Positions 33,856 through 45,540 of a stretch of DNA of 64,000 nt are shown one piece after another. The stretch lies in contig JAIOKI010000004.1 of assembly GCA_028335825.1 (NCBI GenBank), positions 618,067 through 682,066 of the forward strand, read 5' to 3'. The position numbers were made by a program, and so were the translations under genes. The notes beneath the pieces were generated by a model. The model saw only the letters and a list, made by a program, of their open reading frames with translations. It did no database searches and had not been told where the DNA came from. Within the stretch, counting starts at the first letter, position 1, and each line of letters begins with the position of its first letter. Source of the stretch: Nosema muscidifuracis. Taxonomy: Eukaryota; Microsporidia; Nosematidae.

Positions 33856-34122
33856 TTAAGAAATATTCTTCTTCTTATGTTTTTCTTTGGATCTCCTATT
33901 TTGAAACCATATTTTTAAGTTACTAATAGGTATCCTTGTTCGTATGTTGATCCCTATCTTATCCATTTTATTAGGATAGGGATTATTTCGAAAAAACTCT
34001 TCCAAATATTCCTCCTCCATTTTACTATATTTATATCTAAATCTGGGTTTTCTATTAGAGGAGGAATATGACTCTATAATTTCATTTTCTTGGTCAATGA
34101 AATTTAGAGTTTTCTTGCTCAT
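33856..34122 (-). CDS. Homeodomain protein, 88 aa
   Basis: A short protein that is almost entirely a homeobox domain (about residues 24-83), a DNA-binding transcription regulator presumed to act in the nucleus. Helix 3 is textbook: SNLKIWFQNRRSKEKHKKK, with the near-invariant Trp, Phe, Asn and Arg (W72, F73, N75, R77) in place. Helices 1-2 (KMEEEYLEEFFRNNPYPNKMDKIGINI) fit the typical L-x2-F-x-x-N-x-YP pattern. Arginine and lysine precede the domain (RKPRFRYKY), as in a minor-groove N-terminal arm. Small single-domain homeobox genes are known from microsporidian genomes. The frame is intact, although it lies between two stretches of heavily decayed retroelement-like sequence on the opposite strand and more than 2 kb from any other live gene. 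Which microsporidian homeobox it corresponds to cannot be told. Confidence 0.9.
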   Translation of the reverse strand: MSKKTLNFIDQENEIIESYSSSNRKPRFRYKYSKMEEEYLEEFFRNNPYPNKMDKIGINIRTRIPISNLKIWFQNRRSKEKHKKKNIS

Positions 34123-34889
34123 AGAAATAAAGAAAGTTTTTCTTTTTATACTTAGAAAGGAGATGATTATGCAATGAAATGCATAATTATAGTCTTAAAG
34201 TAGAATTCTTTTTAAGGGAATATTTTAAGAATTATCATTGGATCAGTTCATACATAATTAGACTTAAATTAGTCTAAAAATATTCTATTGGATATACTGA
34301 TCTACTATTGATAAATTAAATAATTTTATATAACAAATTAATATGATACCAGGGTATGTTTCAATAAAATTATTATTTGTGGAGTTAGAAAAGAATATTT
34401 CATAGTAAACATATATACTGACACTAAATAATATACTTGAAATGAATAACAACAAAATGATTAATAAAGATAAAATTGATGATGTAATTAATTCAAGATT
34501 TAACAAATAATCGATATATAGTAAAGAAGAATGTTTATAAAATAAGTATTAGAAATCAAGAAGAAATTTCGATATAAAAGTAAAGGTAGTATAATAAAAT
34601 ATTAAATGTAGAATATTTGATATATCTACAAAACTAAAAAATAAAGTAGTATTTGATACTAGCATGATGTATATGTTCATATTATCTTCAATTTATAAAA
34701 GAGTGAAAATACCTTGAAAAGAAATTTAAGATATATATTATAAAAAGAAAGAATATTTTCTAAAGTTTTATATTATACCTTAGGGAACAATAAATAAGAA
34801 CATAAAATATTCATCTAGTCTAATGATAAAAATGTAGAGAAGAATTACAATATTTTTAAAAAATATAAAGATGATATGGAAGAAGTATT
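34123..34889. other. AT-rich spacer between homeobox gene and retroelement fossil
   Basis: A hydrophobic 73-codon frame on the minus strand at 34285-34506 has no ATG (it can only begin at TTG) and is not called. Otherwise nothing is seen. Confidence 0.45.
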
Positions 34890-35720
34890 AAAGTTTCTGT
34901 TATCGAAATATTATAGTATAGAATCAAAATATAAGAGTTTTATTAATCCTAATATGAGGGTGATATTAATATTAAACTTGATAGATCATAACAAAATAGT
35001 AGATATAGATAGATATAGAACATATAATTCTTAAATTAAAAGCACTAAATAATTTACTAATATAGACTTGAAAGATGGGTATTTAATATTATGCTTTTAG
35101 AAAAAGATCTTTATAAAAACATCATTTAGATATAAATATTTACTATATGAATGAAAAGGATTAACCATTTTTTCAGAATTATATGGATAATATTTTAAGG
35201 GGATAAAAATTTGTAAATCTTGTATTGTCTATATAGATGATATTATTATATATAGAAAATCATGAGGAACATGACATAAATTCAAAAAATTAATTAAAAT
35301 TGTAGAAAATAACAATCTAACACTAAACTAAAAAAACAATATTGAGATCAGGATATGTTCTATAATCAAGAAAGATAAGTCATTAATACAAGAAATTCAA
35401 AGTTACAACAAATGAGAAAACTACACAAATGATTAATTATTGAATAAATTTATTACTAAACGTGTAGTCATTTCCAAGCAGTTATATCATATAATAAAAT
35501 GAAAGATTGATTATAATTAGAACATCAAACATGAAGAAATCTTTAAAGATATTTATGTAAACAAATAGAATTTAACTAGACATATTATAACGATCTGTTT
35601 ATATTAGAAGCATTTTATCTCAAATCTGAAATGAAGAAAAAACTCCACTGGAATAATTGAGAAGGAATGTCTTGTCAAAAGTTTAGGATACGGAATACTT
35701 TAAGAAGTATTATATAACAA
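34890..35720 (+). mobile_element. Ty3/gypsy LTR-retrotransposon fossil: reverse transcriptase and RNase H region
   Basis: Recognisable family landmarks appear in the proper order on the plus strand: a NIDLKDGY block (about 35059-35082), a TSFRYKYLLYE-type block, a YIDDIIIY catalytic-site block (about 35231-35254) and a following region typical of the end of the polymerase and the start of RNase H. No LTRs or integrase could be identified, so the ends are uncertain. The copy is broken many times (well over ten interruptions) and looks old. Confidence 0.7.
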
Positions 35721-38700
35721 AGAATAGAAAAAAAAAAGAATCATAAAAAAAGAAGTTCTTAATTAAGGAGAAACATTTCTATAATTTAATAGATCTCCTT
35801 GGCAATATTATCTAAAAAAATGTATTTGAAAATTTATCATAATCTTTATATCATGAACTTAGTAATTTCATAATTTTAAGAAAAATTGACTTAACTCCGT
35901 TATTATAAAATAGATATTATTTCAGCATAAATTCATCATCTATAAATGTTTCATCAAATTTAGAATTCATTATCAATATATATAAATGTTATCAAACATA
36001 AGTTGAATGATTTCTTTATTGATAAATCATCAGTTATTTTTCTTCATAATATAAATTAAGATGTTTGATATTAGAGCTTTGTATTATGTATATAGAATAT
36101 CAGTAAACATAGGGGTAATTTTATTTTCTATTTGTTCGTTATTTCACAAAACCCTCAAAATTTTTCAAAAAATAATACCATAAAAAATATTTAACATAAA
36201 ATATAATTGGTCCTTTCAAACTACACAGAAGTTCTTTTGACTTAATTAGACATGTAATAAAAGATCTATTATAATCTCATATTTTCGCTTTCATAATCAA
36301 CATATTATTTCTTTCTATTTATGACTTTAATCCTGTAATCATTCTATTTCTTTCTACTTTATTCAATATTTGAATATCTCTGAGTATATAGAACCTCCAA
36401 GAAAGTGAAATTAATTAGATTATTCAATTTTAAGAATATCATTTGTCAGCATTATTATTTCCATTTGAAAAGTATTATATTTATCTATCAAAACAATGAT
36501 CTACAATTTTTTTTTTACATAATTAAATAAGTTTTCATCATAAAAATATATAAAATCCTTATGTACTTCCAATCTTCATCAATTATAACTAGAGCTGAAG
36601 AAGTGATCATCAATACCAAGTCTGAAAAAATTTCACTGTTGGTTATATTATGAAACAAGTTCTAAACAAATCTTCATGTAGTTTATCTACAATGAAAAGA
36701 AGAGACCTGTAATTTGAGAAATTGAGAAAATCTACTAGGTGATTAACCAAAAAGGATTAATTATATTGAAGACATTAACATAAATTTATTCATTTTTATT
36801 CGAAAAACAATATACCATAGGAAAACTTTATTTATTGAAATATCTATGTATGACATATGCTTCATATAACCACTTAAAAGTCTCATCAATAAAAATCTTC
36901 TTTGATATTATATATTACAATCAACAATCTTCTTTTCTCAATCTAATCCTCTATTTAAGAATAAGCTTCAGCCATCTGTTGAAATTAATTAAGTAATATA
37001 AAAATTAGTTGAATCTTAAATGCTAGTAAATAGCATACAATCAGACATTACCATAAAATAGAGAAATTTACAATATCAATGATACATCTTGTCATTATGA
37101 CAGAACCAAACTAATAATGTCACAAAAGGTTCTAAAAACACTACTATAGATTTCATTTGATGAAATAAATGATGAATTAGCAAGTATTTCTCTATATTTG
37201 AAATTTAAGAAATCATTGAAATCTGTAGTTTGTATATACCAACCACTTTATTTTATAAGTTATATTGAAGTATTTTCAAGAGATCATTATATTGGTACCT
37301 ATAAAAAAAATCATCTATACAAATACTTGTTTTTTTCTATCAGTTTATCCAATAGAATTACATAATATAGAGCTATATTCGTCAAGTGTTTTGCGAAATC
37401 ATCGGTTTTCATATACAGAATATTTTAATTCATAATAGTTCATTTTTTATAAGATATGTAATTTTATATCACTGCTGGTGCATTACAACAAATGTTATAA
37501 AAATTAGTTTAAAATTTAATAAATATATTAATTATTATAATTGAACTTGAATAATAAATTATGATCACTTTTAGACATTAATTATTTTGTTTTTTTACAA
37601 AATGAATTAACAATTTTAATTATTTTTCAGCAGATAAATTGTATTCATTTAGATATAGAATCACTTTATCAACCTTCTTAGATTTAAAGCTTCATTTATC
37701 CTAAATTTCTTTTTATTAGTACTAAAATCCTTATAACTTGCTCTTCTGATGCTTATAAGTGTTGATCTCTATTAAATCATCTTGATGACTTTTATCTGTA
37801 TAATTTCTCAGTCTAATCATATATCTTTAATTTTTTTCTATATCATCGTTCAAAGTTTGTTATTAACCTATCTCAAGTGAACATATACAATATAATTCTT
37901 AACTTATTTTTATACATTGATGTAGTGTGATTAACTATTATATTGTATTTATATTTCGACATTTTTAAATAATCGAAACTAGAATTAAAATATGAAATAA
38001 GTATTTAACTATAATTCAATTATTGAAATTTAATCTCAAAATATATATAATATTTTAAGTACTTTAATAGATTAGAATATTAAATTTAATTAAAAAGTGG
38101 AGGTTTAATTTAAGTATAGAATTTATTAAGTTAATATTTTTAATTTACAAACACATGTAAAATTAAATGTATTTTTGTCTAACAACATATATTTAATCAT
38201 ATTAAGAAAAATGGGATAGATATAATTAAAATTTAATTTAGACTACTTAAAATAAAATTTATAGAAATTGAATTTAATATTCGTTTAGAGACAATATATA
38301 TAATTGTATGATAAACTAAAATTTATTTTATTTTGATGTAAATAATATTTTTTAACCCCTTTAGATATCATTTATCTTTTTTTAGACTATATTTGCTTTA
38401 GAGTTTTAGAAAACGGAAAAATATATTTAACATATAATTGTATTAAGTTATGTAATATCATTGATTTTTAAATTTAAATAATGGAATTAATATATTTCGC
38501 AGCTTATAAAAATGTGAATATCATTTTGAATATTCCAAAGAATCTATAAAATAAGACCTTAAAGATTAATTGCCTTCTATTTTGTAAAAAATTATGATGA
38601 TGCTATGCTCTGGTTAAAGCAAACCTTTTTATAATTATTTATATATGAAATCTTTGCAATAGAATTGATAAGATACTCATTAAAGAATAAATTTATACTT

Positions 38701-40230
38701 TGTCAGTTTAAAGCACAAATACCATACATTTTACAAAAATTATTAGATAAGTAGTTAATATGGTGGATCAATATATTGATTGAGAAATATAGCAAATTTA
38801 TAAGTTTTATATAAATTTTACATAAGTATTTTGTTGACATGTATAAATATAAATTATACTAAAAAAATGTTGAAGAGTTAATTTACATAAGAACTTAATT
38901 TTCTACTCGACCACAGTTTTGATCAGTTCAACACTTATAGATATATTCTAAATAAAATTTTAAGATGGTTAATATTAAATCTCTGGAAATAAAAAGTTAT
39001 TTTTTCACGTATACTCTTAAACATTTACTAAATATTATTTATTACTAATGAATTATAATATATAAATAATTAAAAAATATATCTACATTAAAAGAAAATT
39101 TTGATTAGACTATCTAATAGAAAATTGTTTTTTTCATACTAAGATATTTGTTTATGTAACCTAGAAAGAAATATTAACATGCATCAGAAGTGATGATAAT
39201 CAATATAATAATTTGATAGATTCAAATAACAAAGTATATTTAAAAGACAAAATATTAATGATACAAGGCTATAAAATATAAAATTTTTACTATTTATAAT
39301 ATCTATTTCATTATAATAAAAGTTTTAAAAAAAACATCCATAAAAGAAACACTGAATTACATAAAATTATTAGATTTATACAATATAGTAATGTATTTTT
39401 ACTTTCATTTACATAAACAAAAACTGTAACATATAATCAATGAGATAATTAAAGAAGATTATATTATAGTGAGCTATTGATCTGTTATTATTATTGAAGA
39501 CTAATAGCTGTGTTTGTGTTTTATTTTGATTCGTTATTCTTTGAGTAAACATTTCTCAATACAAGCAAAGAAGAAAGGTATGTTATTGTGTCAAAGATGA
39601 TTAGATTTCTGTTTTTTCTTAATTTCAAAGAAGTTAATTATATATCTAGTTTAAAATTTAGTAGCTTACAGATATTTATAAATTATTAATTCTATATATG
39701 TTAATATTAAAAGTTTATTATTATTTACAATAAGTAAAAGAAATAGAATTAAATAATTATATTATGAATATATTCAATTGTTAGAACTTAATATTTCATC
39801 AGAGTAATAAGATTTATTAGCTGTATTAAATTATGATATTACAGATTTATTTGTATTTTTAACTTTGTTTATTAAGTTAGACTCTTAACTATGAGAAAGT
39901 ATATAACAACAAAAGAAAGATAAAAATAAAGGAATTATTCCAATACTTTAAAATCACAAGCATTTATTTGAAACAAGAAGATGAGATATAGAACATTAAC
40001 ATTAATTATCATGGGATTCTTCTATGCTTAAAAATACCTTATATTTTGAAATATACTTGGATCAATCTTCGCCACTGGATGAATTCAAAGCAGTACCATA
40101 ATGAATTTATTTCTAAATATTTCAACCATATATAATAATAGATAGTTGATAATAATGAATTAAATCTATTTTGTGTTATTTGAAAAATTAAAAATAATCA
40201 ATAAATGATGAATATTAGATTAATATGATA
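35721..40230. other. AT-rich desert, 4.5 kb, with decayed repeats and coding ghosts
   Basis: No intact gene. From 36100 to 37450 the composition is less AT-rich and the minus strand shows interrupted coding-like runs; the part 36980-37430 is a dispersed repeat (listed separately). A lysine-rich remnant (NYTDKSHQDDLIEINTYKHQ) lies on the minus strand near 37730-37810. Short coding-like runs on the plus strand occur near 38890-38990 (LDHSFDQFNTYRYILNKIL) and 40025-40110 (LYFEIYLDQSSPLDEFKAV). None can be assigned. Confidence 0.4.
36980..37430 (-). repeat. Decayed dispersed repeat of unknown type, copy 2
   Basis: Partner of 28300-28750 in the same orientation, and the more complete of the two in this interval. 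Minus-strand runs such as DFNDFLNFKYREILANSSF look coding but are broken by stops and frame changes. An unassigned mobile-element remnant. Confidence 0.5.
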
Positions 40231-42690
40231 ATAACTATAGAACTACAAAATCATTAATTAAAGTATTTTATTATCTTCTAGTATCTTTATTACACCTTGC
40301 ATTATCATGTTTGACATAAATTTAATTGCTATATTGTTGTAGAAATTAATATTAATTACTATATCATATAGGTTACGATAATCATTTGTTTGATTTTCAT
40401 CTATCAAATTTAAAATTAGTCCATAGATTTCGATATTTTCTATTAATAAATCTTTTGATTTTGTTAGATAGTAATCTGAAAACAATTTTAAAATTTTATT
40501 ATTTTTATATTTAAAAATACATTTTAGATTTATATTTAACTGAGGATTACAACATATAATTAAATATGATAATCTGTCTAATAAAAAATAAATATTAGTA
40601 TTAATTAAATAAACTTTACCCTCTCTATAATACATTATTATATGAAGTAAAAGTCTAATTAAACAATAAATATTATTCTTTATAAGAATATCGAAAAACA
40701 TTTGTAAAGTATAATTTTGTCTAAAGAGTCTTCAATATTATTTATACTTTCTATTATACATGAAATTAATTTTTCTTTAGATATTTTCTTATCATTCATT
40801 TCTTGATAAACATCTTTTGTTATTTTATCTAAAAATGAGACGTTATATTTACTAAATGAAAAAATAGATAAGTTGAATTTATCCATGGTTGTAAATTTAA
40901 TAATGATTCGGTATAATTCATTTTTACCATCAAAGTTGCAGAAATGTGATAGATTAAATTTACTAAAATCAAATTCTTTCAAAAAGTTCATATATTTAAA
41001 TATTAAATCAATACTATCATAAATATCATCAGTATTATTAAATCTATCAATATGAAAGATTTTTGGTAAAAACTTATAGTTCTTCATTGAATTGAATAAT
41101 ATATCTTTATAAACTACATAAGAATTATTCTTAGTGTTTATTAAATTCAATAAATATTTTAACTCTAATTTGGTTTGTTCCATATCATTATGAAACAAAC
41201 AAATAGTCCTATTGGACAAAATCAACTCATCTATTGGAATAATGTTTGTGTTATTAAAATTTGAAAGATTAACTGTTTTGTTCTCATAAGATTGATTTGG
41301 TAAAGTAACAGAATTGTTATCTGGTTTTAAATCAAGATTGTCAATATATGCATTTAAAGAAAGATAATCATCAATAACATTGTAACTTTCTAATATTTCA
41401 TAGCGTATAACTGAATTATTTTCATAATTATCCATCTTATCAGTAATAAAATCAGATTCATCTAGAGATACTAAATCAATGGGTATATAATCTTTACTCG
41501 GAAGGATCTCTTTTGTCACATACATCTCATCAGAATAATTTCTAGTACTAAATATAATCAAAAAATGTAGAGTTATCAAATACATTATGGATATAAAATA
41601 TACAAATTTATGTAATTCTTTTAATTAATCACTTAATAAAAATATATTAATTTCTTTCAATATTCAAATTCTGAAAGCAATAAATTTATTACAATAAAAC
41701 ATTGAAATAATACTTTTTTAATAAGTGTAATTTTATTAATATAAATAGAATAAATTAATTCAATTTTCATTTATTTAAATGATATGCTTTTCTAATATAT
41801 AATATTATAAAATTAATTTCAAATACAATAATAATAAATTAAAACTTTAATTATCTTTTGTTAATCTAGATCAAATATATGAGAATGTTTTCAACTAAAT
41901 AATTTTTATTGATAAATACACTAAAATACAAAATAATATTCTTTATATAAATTAGGATGATATAATAAAAAATTTACAATATGTATAGATGTAGATAAAT
42001 TAGAAAACATAAAAACAGAATATGATGTCAAAAATCAGAAAATAGCTCAATTAAAGATGGAATTTCATATGAGTGTAAGAAAGTATAAAATAATATTTTT
42101 GTAACTAGTAGCTTGTTTTATGAACATAGAAGATGATTAATTTATCATTTAAATAAAAAATAATTTAAATATTATTAGTGTAAATAATACTTTCATGTTA
42201 CATAAATCAGTAAAATTGTTTGAACTATTTATTTTAATAAACAAAAATTCTTTCATTTCATATTGATATTTTTGTAAATTTACAAAGTCTTTTATTTCTT
42301 ATCAACTTTTTAGATTCATTTGTATAAAACATAAAAATCAATATTTTATAAGTTTCTGTATATTTGTGTTAATGCTTTTATTTATTAATCTAAGTTATAT
42401 TTTTTAGTTTATTTCTATTATTAAAAAAGAATTACAAATTAATTTATGATCAATCTAATTATTATTATAATAATAATTTTAAATTTGAAATTCTTTCGAA
42501 ACATAATTTATTTAATCATCTGTAATATTTTCATTTAGATTGAATTCTAAAAATAAGATTACATTATCTTCAATGTAAAGAATTCTATTATTTGTCTTAA
42601 AATATAAATTTCATAAAAACCAATGTAAGAAGATGAAACCCTATTGAAAATAAGAATTCAGAAGTTGTGAACTGAAGCATATTTAATATA
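40231..42690. repeat. Segmental duplication, unit 2 (partner 17563-19945)
   Basis: Contains family A copy 4 plus about 1.1 kb of its upstream non-coding DNA, both similar to unit 1 in the same orientation. The family B gene that follows copy 3 at the other locus is absent here: similarity stops within about 30 bases after the A stop codon. Confidence 0.8.
40258..41585 (-). pseudogene. Subtelomeric secreted family A, copy 4, with one frameshift
   Basis: The N-terminal frame (41585-40680, 301 aa) carries the signal-like MYLITLHFLIIFST, VTKEILPSKDYIPIDL, ENNSVIRYEILE, CLFHNDMEQ and KEFDFSKFNLS, and reaches DSLDKIILYKC before running out of frame. The rest (40701-40258) gives FDILIKNNIYCLIRLLLHII, LLDRLSYLIICC and the tail MSNMIMQGVIKILEDNKIL. 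Comparison with copy 3 shows one base missing in an A run near 40690-40700, in the most conserved block of the family. Every other landmark and the start context ATCCATAATG are preserved, so the loss is recent or is a homopolymer sequencing error. It lies in the duplicated segment shared with copy 3. Confidence 0.82.
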
Positions 42691-44024
42691 TATGATATAA
42701 TCCAATTAAACAAATAAAAAATAAAGATATGAACAATAACAATATTTTCTTAATATAAAGACACCATTATATTTCAACATGGTTAATATTAAGATAAAGA
42801 TATTAATGATTTTGAATCTACAATATAGTATGAAACAAAATAAATAGGATTATACTAAAAAATTACTTCTAATCTAATCAAAGGTTCGATTAACAAATCT
42901 AATATTTTATTGAATCATCTATCTACTTTATCATGAGATGGTTATTAATAATAATTTTAATATCATCTAATAATGGTATAGAGTAGAGACACATAGGATA
43001 ATATCAGGTGAAGTATAACATCTCTTAAATTTATAGAATATTCAATATTATGCATATACTAGAAATAATTATAAAGAATGTTAAATTTTGTCACTTACAT
43101 ATTTAATAGTGAATTTCTTAAGTAGAGGAAATAATTAAAAATTAAAACTCTTCTCTATATTCTTATTTGAATATCCAATGTGACAAAGGAATATCTCGAA
43201 AAAGTCTGTAAATTATCTTGATATTTAGATGTGAAGAATGATACTATTCTAGTATTTGTGTAAAAATATAGTTATATATTATATGAGAAATGATATATTT
43301 TCAACAAGAATATTTCACTTTATATATTTATCTTAAAAGCATAAAAAAGTATCTTTCAAATTATCAGTTATTTTATATTCTTTGTATGAGTCTCTAATCT
43401 ATAATTATAACAATTGTAAAGAGAAAGTAAATGAAGGGTCATTTTTATAAAAAAATTATTAGAAAATATTTTTATCCTACTACTAGACATAATCTTGTTA
43501 ATAAATGTTGTATTGTCAAATAATTACACAAACATTTATTATTTAATAATTTTATTAATTTATTTAAACATTAAAATACTGACTAAAGAATTATTTATGT
43601 GTTTTGAAATTAACATCTTATTAATCAAATATTCATACTAATAAATTTATCATATAGATATTTAATTAAAAATAATATTAAGTAAATTAATGATAAAAAT
43701 AATTAAATAATTTATATTTAATAGATCAATTTAAGAAGATTAAAATGATATAAATTTAATATCATTTTTTTACTCATACAAGAATTAAGAAGATAAATTA
43801 AAATAAGAAAACTTAAATAATAAATATATATTGTTTAGTGTAGAAATGTTTCACTCATTATTTTTAAAAGATTATTTCTCTTCCCTATTTCTGTTATTAT
43901 AATGATAGACTTTGAATAGTTATAACCATATTCTAAATCACCTTTCTTTGATACTAACAATATTAAAGTTAAATGATTGATGTATTTTTTAGGTTTTATT
44001 TTTGTTATATTATCTTGATTTCAT
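42691..44024. other. AT-rich intergenic with a weak coding ghost
   Basis: No intact gene. Around 43170-43390 the plus strand shows interrupted coding-like runs (VTKEYLEKVCKLS, then YLDVKNDTILVFV). The remainder is featureless. Confidence 0.4.
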
Positions 44025-44436
44025 CCACCCATAATTTTCAACAATAACATTTGTTCCTTCTAAAATATTAGTATCTTTATTTTTTTTCTATGTCAACTTA
44101 AACTGTATCTATAGTTTTTGAAATGTCATTTTCACCACTATTCTTTGTATCTTTTACGTCAATTTTAACTTTATCTTTAGCATTATTTGATCCTTCTACT
44201 ACATTTAATTTTTTACCCATACTATTTCTATAAAATTTGTAATTCTCCTAAGTACTATATGTTATATAATTTAGATAACAAGTACTAATTAATAGTGAAT
44301 GTAGCACTACTAGATAGTTGAGTATTAAAATTACATATTTAATGTAATAATATCTCCAGTAGTAGAATATTGATCAGCTAGTAATAATGTGTCATTTTCT
44401 TCAACTGTGAGTTCAAGAACACATGATGATGTCATT
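44025..44436 (-). pseudogene. Remnant of an unknown small protein gene
   Basis: From ATG 44436 about 34 codons are open with balanced composition (MTSSCVLELTVEENDTLLLA, then DQYSTTGDIITLN). Further down a second open run from ATG 44220 to TAA 44098 (40 codons) encodes MGKKLNVVEGSNNAKDK and continues KVKIDVKDTKNSGEND. After that stop another frame holds NILEGTNVIVENYGWMK. The three runs lie on one strand in sequence and have clear coding composition, so they are probably parts of one dead gene with several stops and shifts. The family is unknown; threonine, valine and glycine content suggests a beta-rich protein. Confidence 0.4.
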
Positions 44437-44793
44437 TTAATTGTTTATATAAGAGAATTATTTTATACTTATTATGAACAAAAAAACTGTTTTAAAACAA
44501 AATTGAGAATTATAATTATTCAAAGAAATCATGTAAATTTAAATGATACAATTATGATTTGTTTAAGATTAAAATATATTCAATGTTTAAGTCATTATAT
44601 CAATAAATAGAATTAGATCGTTAAAAAATAATTCAAAAGTTTTTTAATTAAATAATTATATAAGTTGATATTTTTCTCAAATACTTCTATTTATATAATT
44701 GATCTATTTTCTGTAATTTATATTTATCTTGACTATTTGTTTATATTGTAAAAATATTGTTAACCCTCTGTTATATGTGATATTAATATAAAA

Positions 44794-45540
44794 TTATATT
44801 TTATTGAGGTATGATATTATAAAAGAATAATACTCTGGATTTCTAGCAGCATCAAAATGAGTACTTTCTTTCAAATATTGTATAGAACTATTATGTGTCA
44901 TATTAGCCAACTGTAGACCTTCTGAATTATTTATAAGAGTATCTTTATCACTTAATAGAAATAAGACATTTTCTAAATATTTAATATCTGTATTCTTCCA
45001 TGTATCTACTACTAGATATGAAAATATAGAAGAATAAAATTTATACTTAATAACTGATTTATAATCAATAAAAGGATTCTCTAAAATAACTTTTTTACAT
45101 TTCATCAGTCTACTAAATTGGATAGCTAAACAACAACCAAGTGATTGGCCAAAAACTATTAATTTTTTACCCCTTTTCTTTACAAAATCAGAAAATAAAT
45201 TGACTTCATTTCGTATTCCTTTTTCTGATGATACACCTCTAGAATTAAATACACCCCTCATATTGAATGATAAAACATTATGATTAGTTTTATCAGCCAT
45301 ATCTTGCAATAACTTTTTATAAATAACACCTGAAATGATTGAACCATGGAAGAATATGATATCTGTAGAACTATTTTTATCAAACAAATAAATATCAATA
45401 TTGTTATAAATAGTATGTACTTCCATGACTACAGGTCTCTTCATTGTAAAGAGTATTTTACGTTGTATAACAAATAATGTAAAGTTTGAAATAAATAATA
45501 AATTTATAACAAATATAAAAAATCTATTTATCTTTTTCAT
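44794..45540 (-). CDS. Alpha/beta hydrolase, BEM46/ABHD13-like
   Basis: A 248-aa protein. Residues 8-27 form an N-terminal membrane anchor (FIFVINLLFISNFTLFVIQ). The alpha/beta-hydrolase core follows: an HGS oxyanion element (FFHGS, 63-67), the nucleophile elbow GQSLG (131-135, Ser133), an acid in LLSDKD (D198 or D200) and the catalytic His in ESTHFD (His228). The triad is complete, so an active serine hydrolase (lipase/esterase/thioesterase type) is expected. MRGVFNSRGVSS matches the RGYG-S-G segment of the BEM46/ABHD13 family. Length and N-terminal anchor also fit that family, whose members sit in endomembranes or plasma membrane with poorly defined substrates. The start is supported by TTACCCATATG. 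It diverges from the J-domain gene at 47173. It looks intact and of housekeeping type, unlike the surrounding family genes. Confidence 0.88.
   Translation of the reverse strand: MKKINRFFIFVINLLFISNFTLFVIQRKILFTMKRPVVMEVHTIYNNIDIYLFDKNSSTDIIFFHGSIISGVIYKKLLQDMADKTNHNVLSFNMRGVFNSRGVSSEKGIRNEVNLFSDFVKKRGKKLIVFGQSLGCCLAIQFSRLMKCKKVILENPFIDYKSVIKYKFYSSIFSYLVVDTWKNTDIKYLENVLFLLSDKDTLINNSEGLQLANMTHNSSIQYLKESTHFDAARNPEYYSFIISYLNKI

Noticed and set aside
34285-34506. Hydrophobic 73-codon frame near the homeobox gene
   Set aside because: It has no ATG, no start motif, and lies in AT-rich DNA where hydrophobic translations arise by chance.
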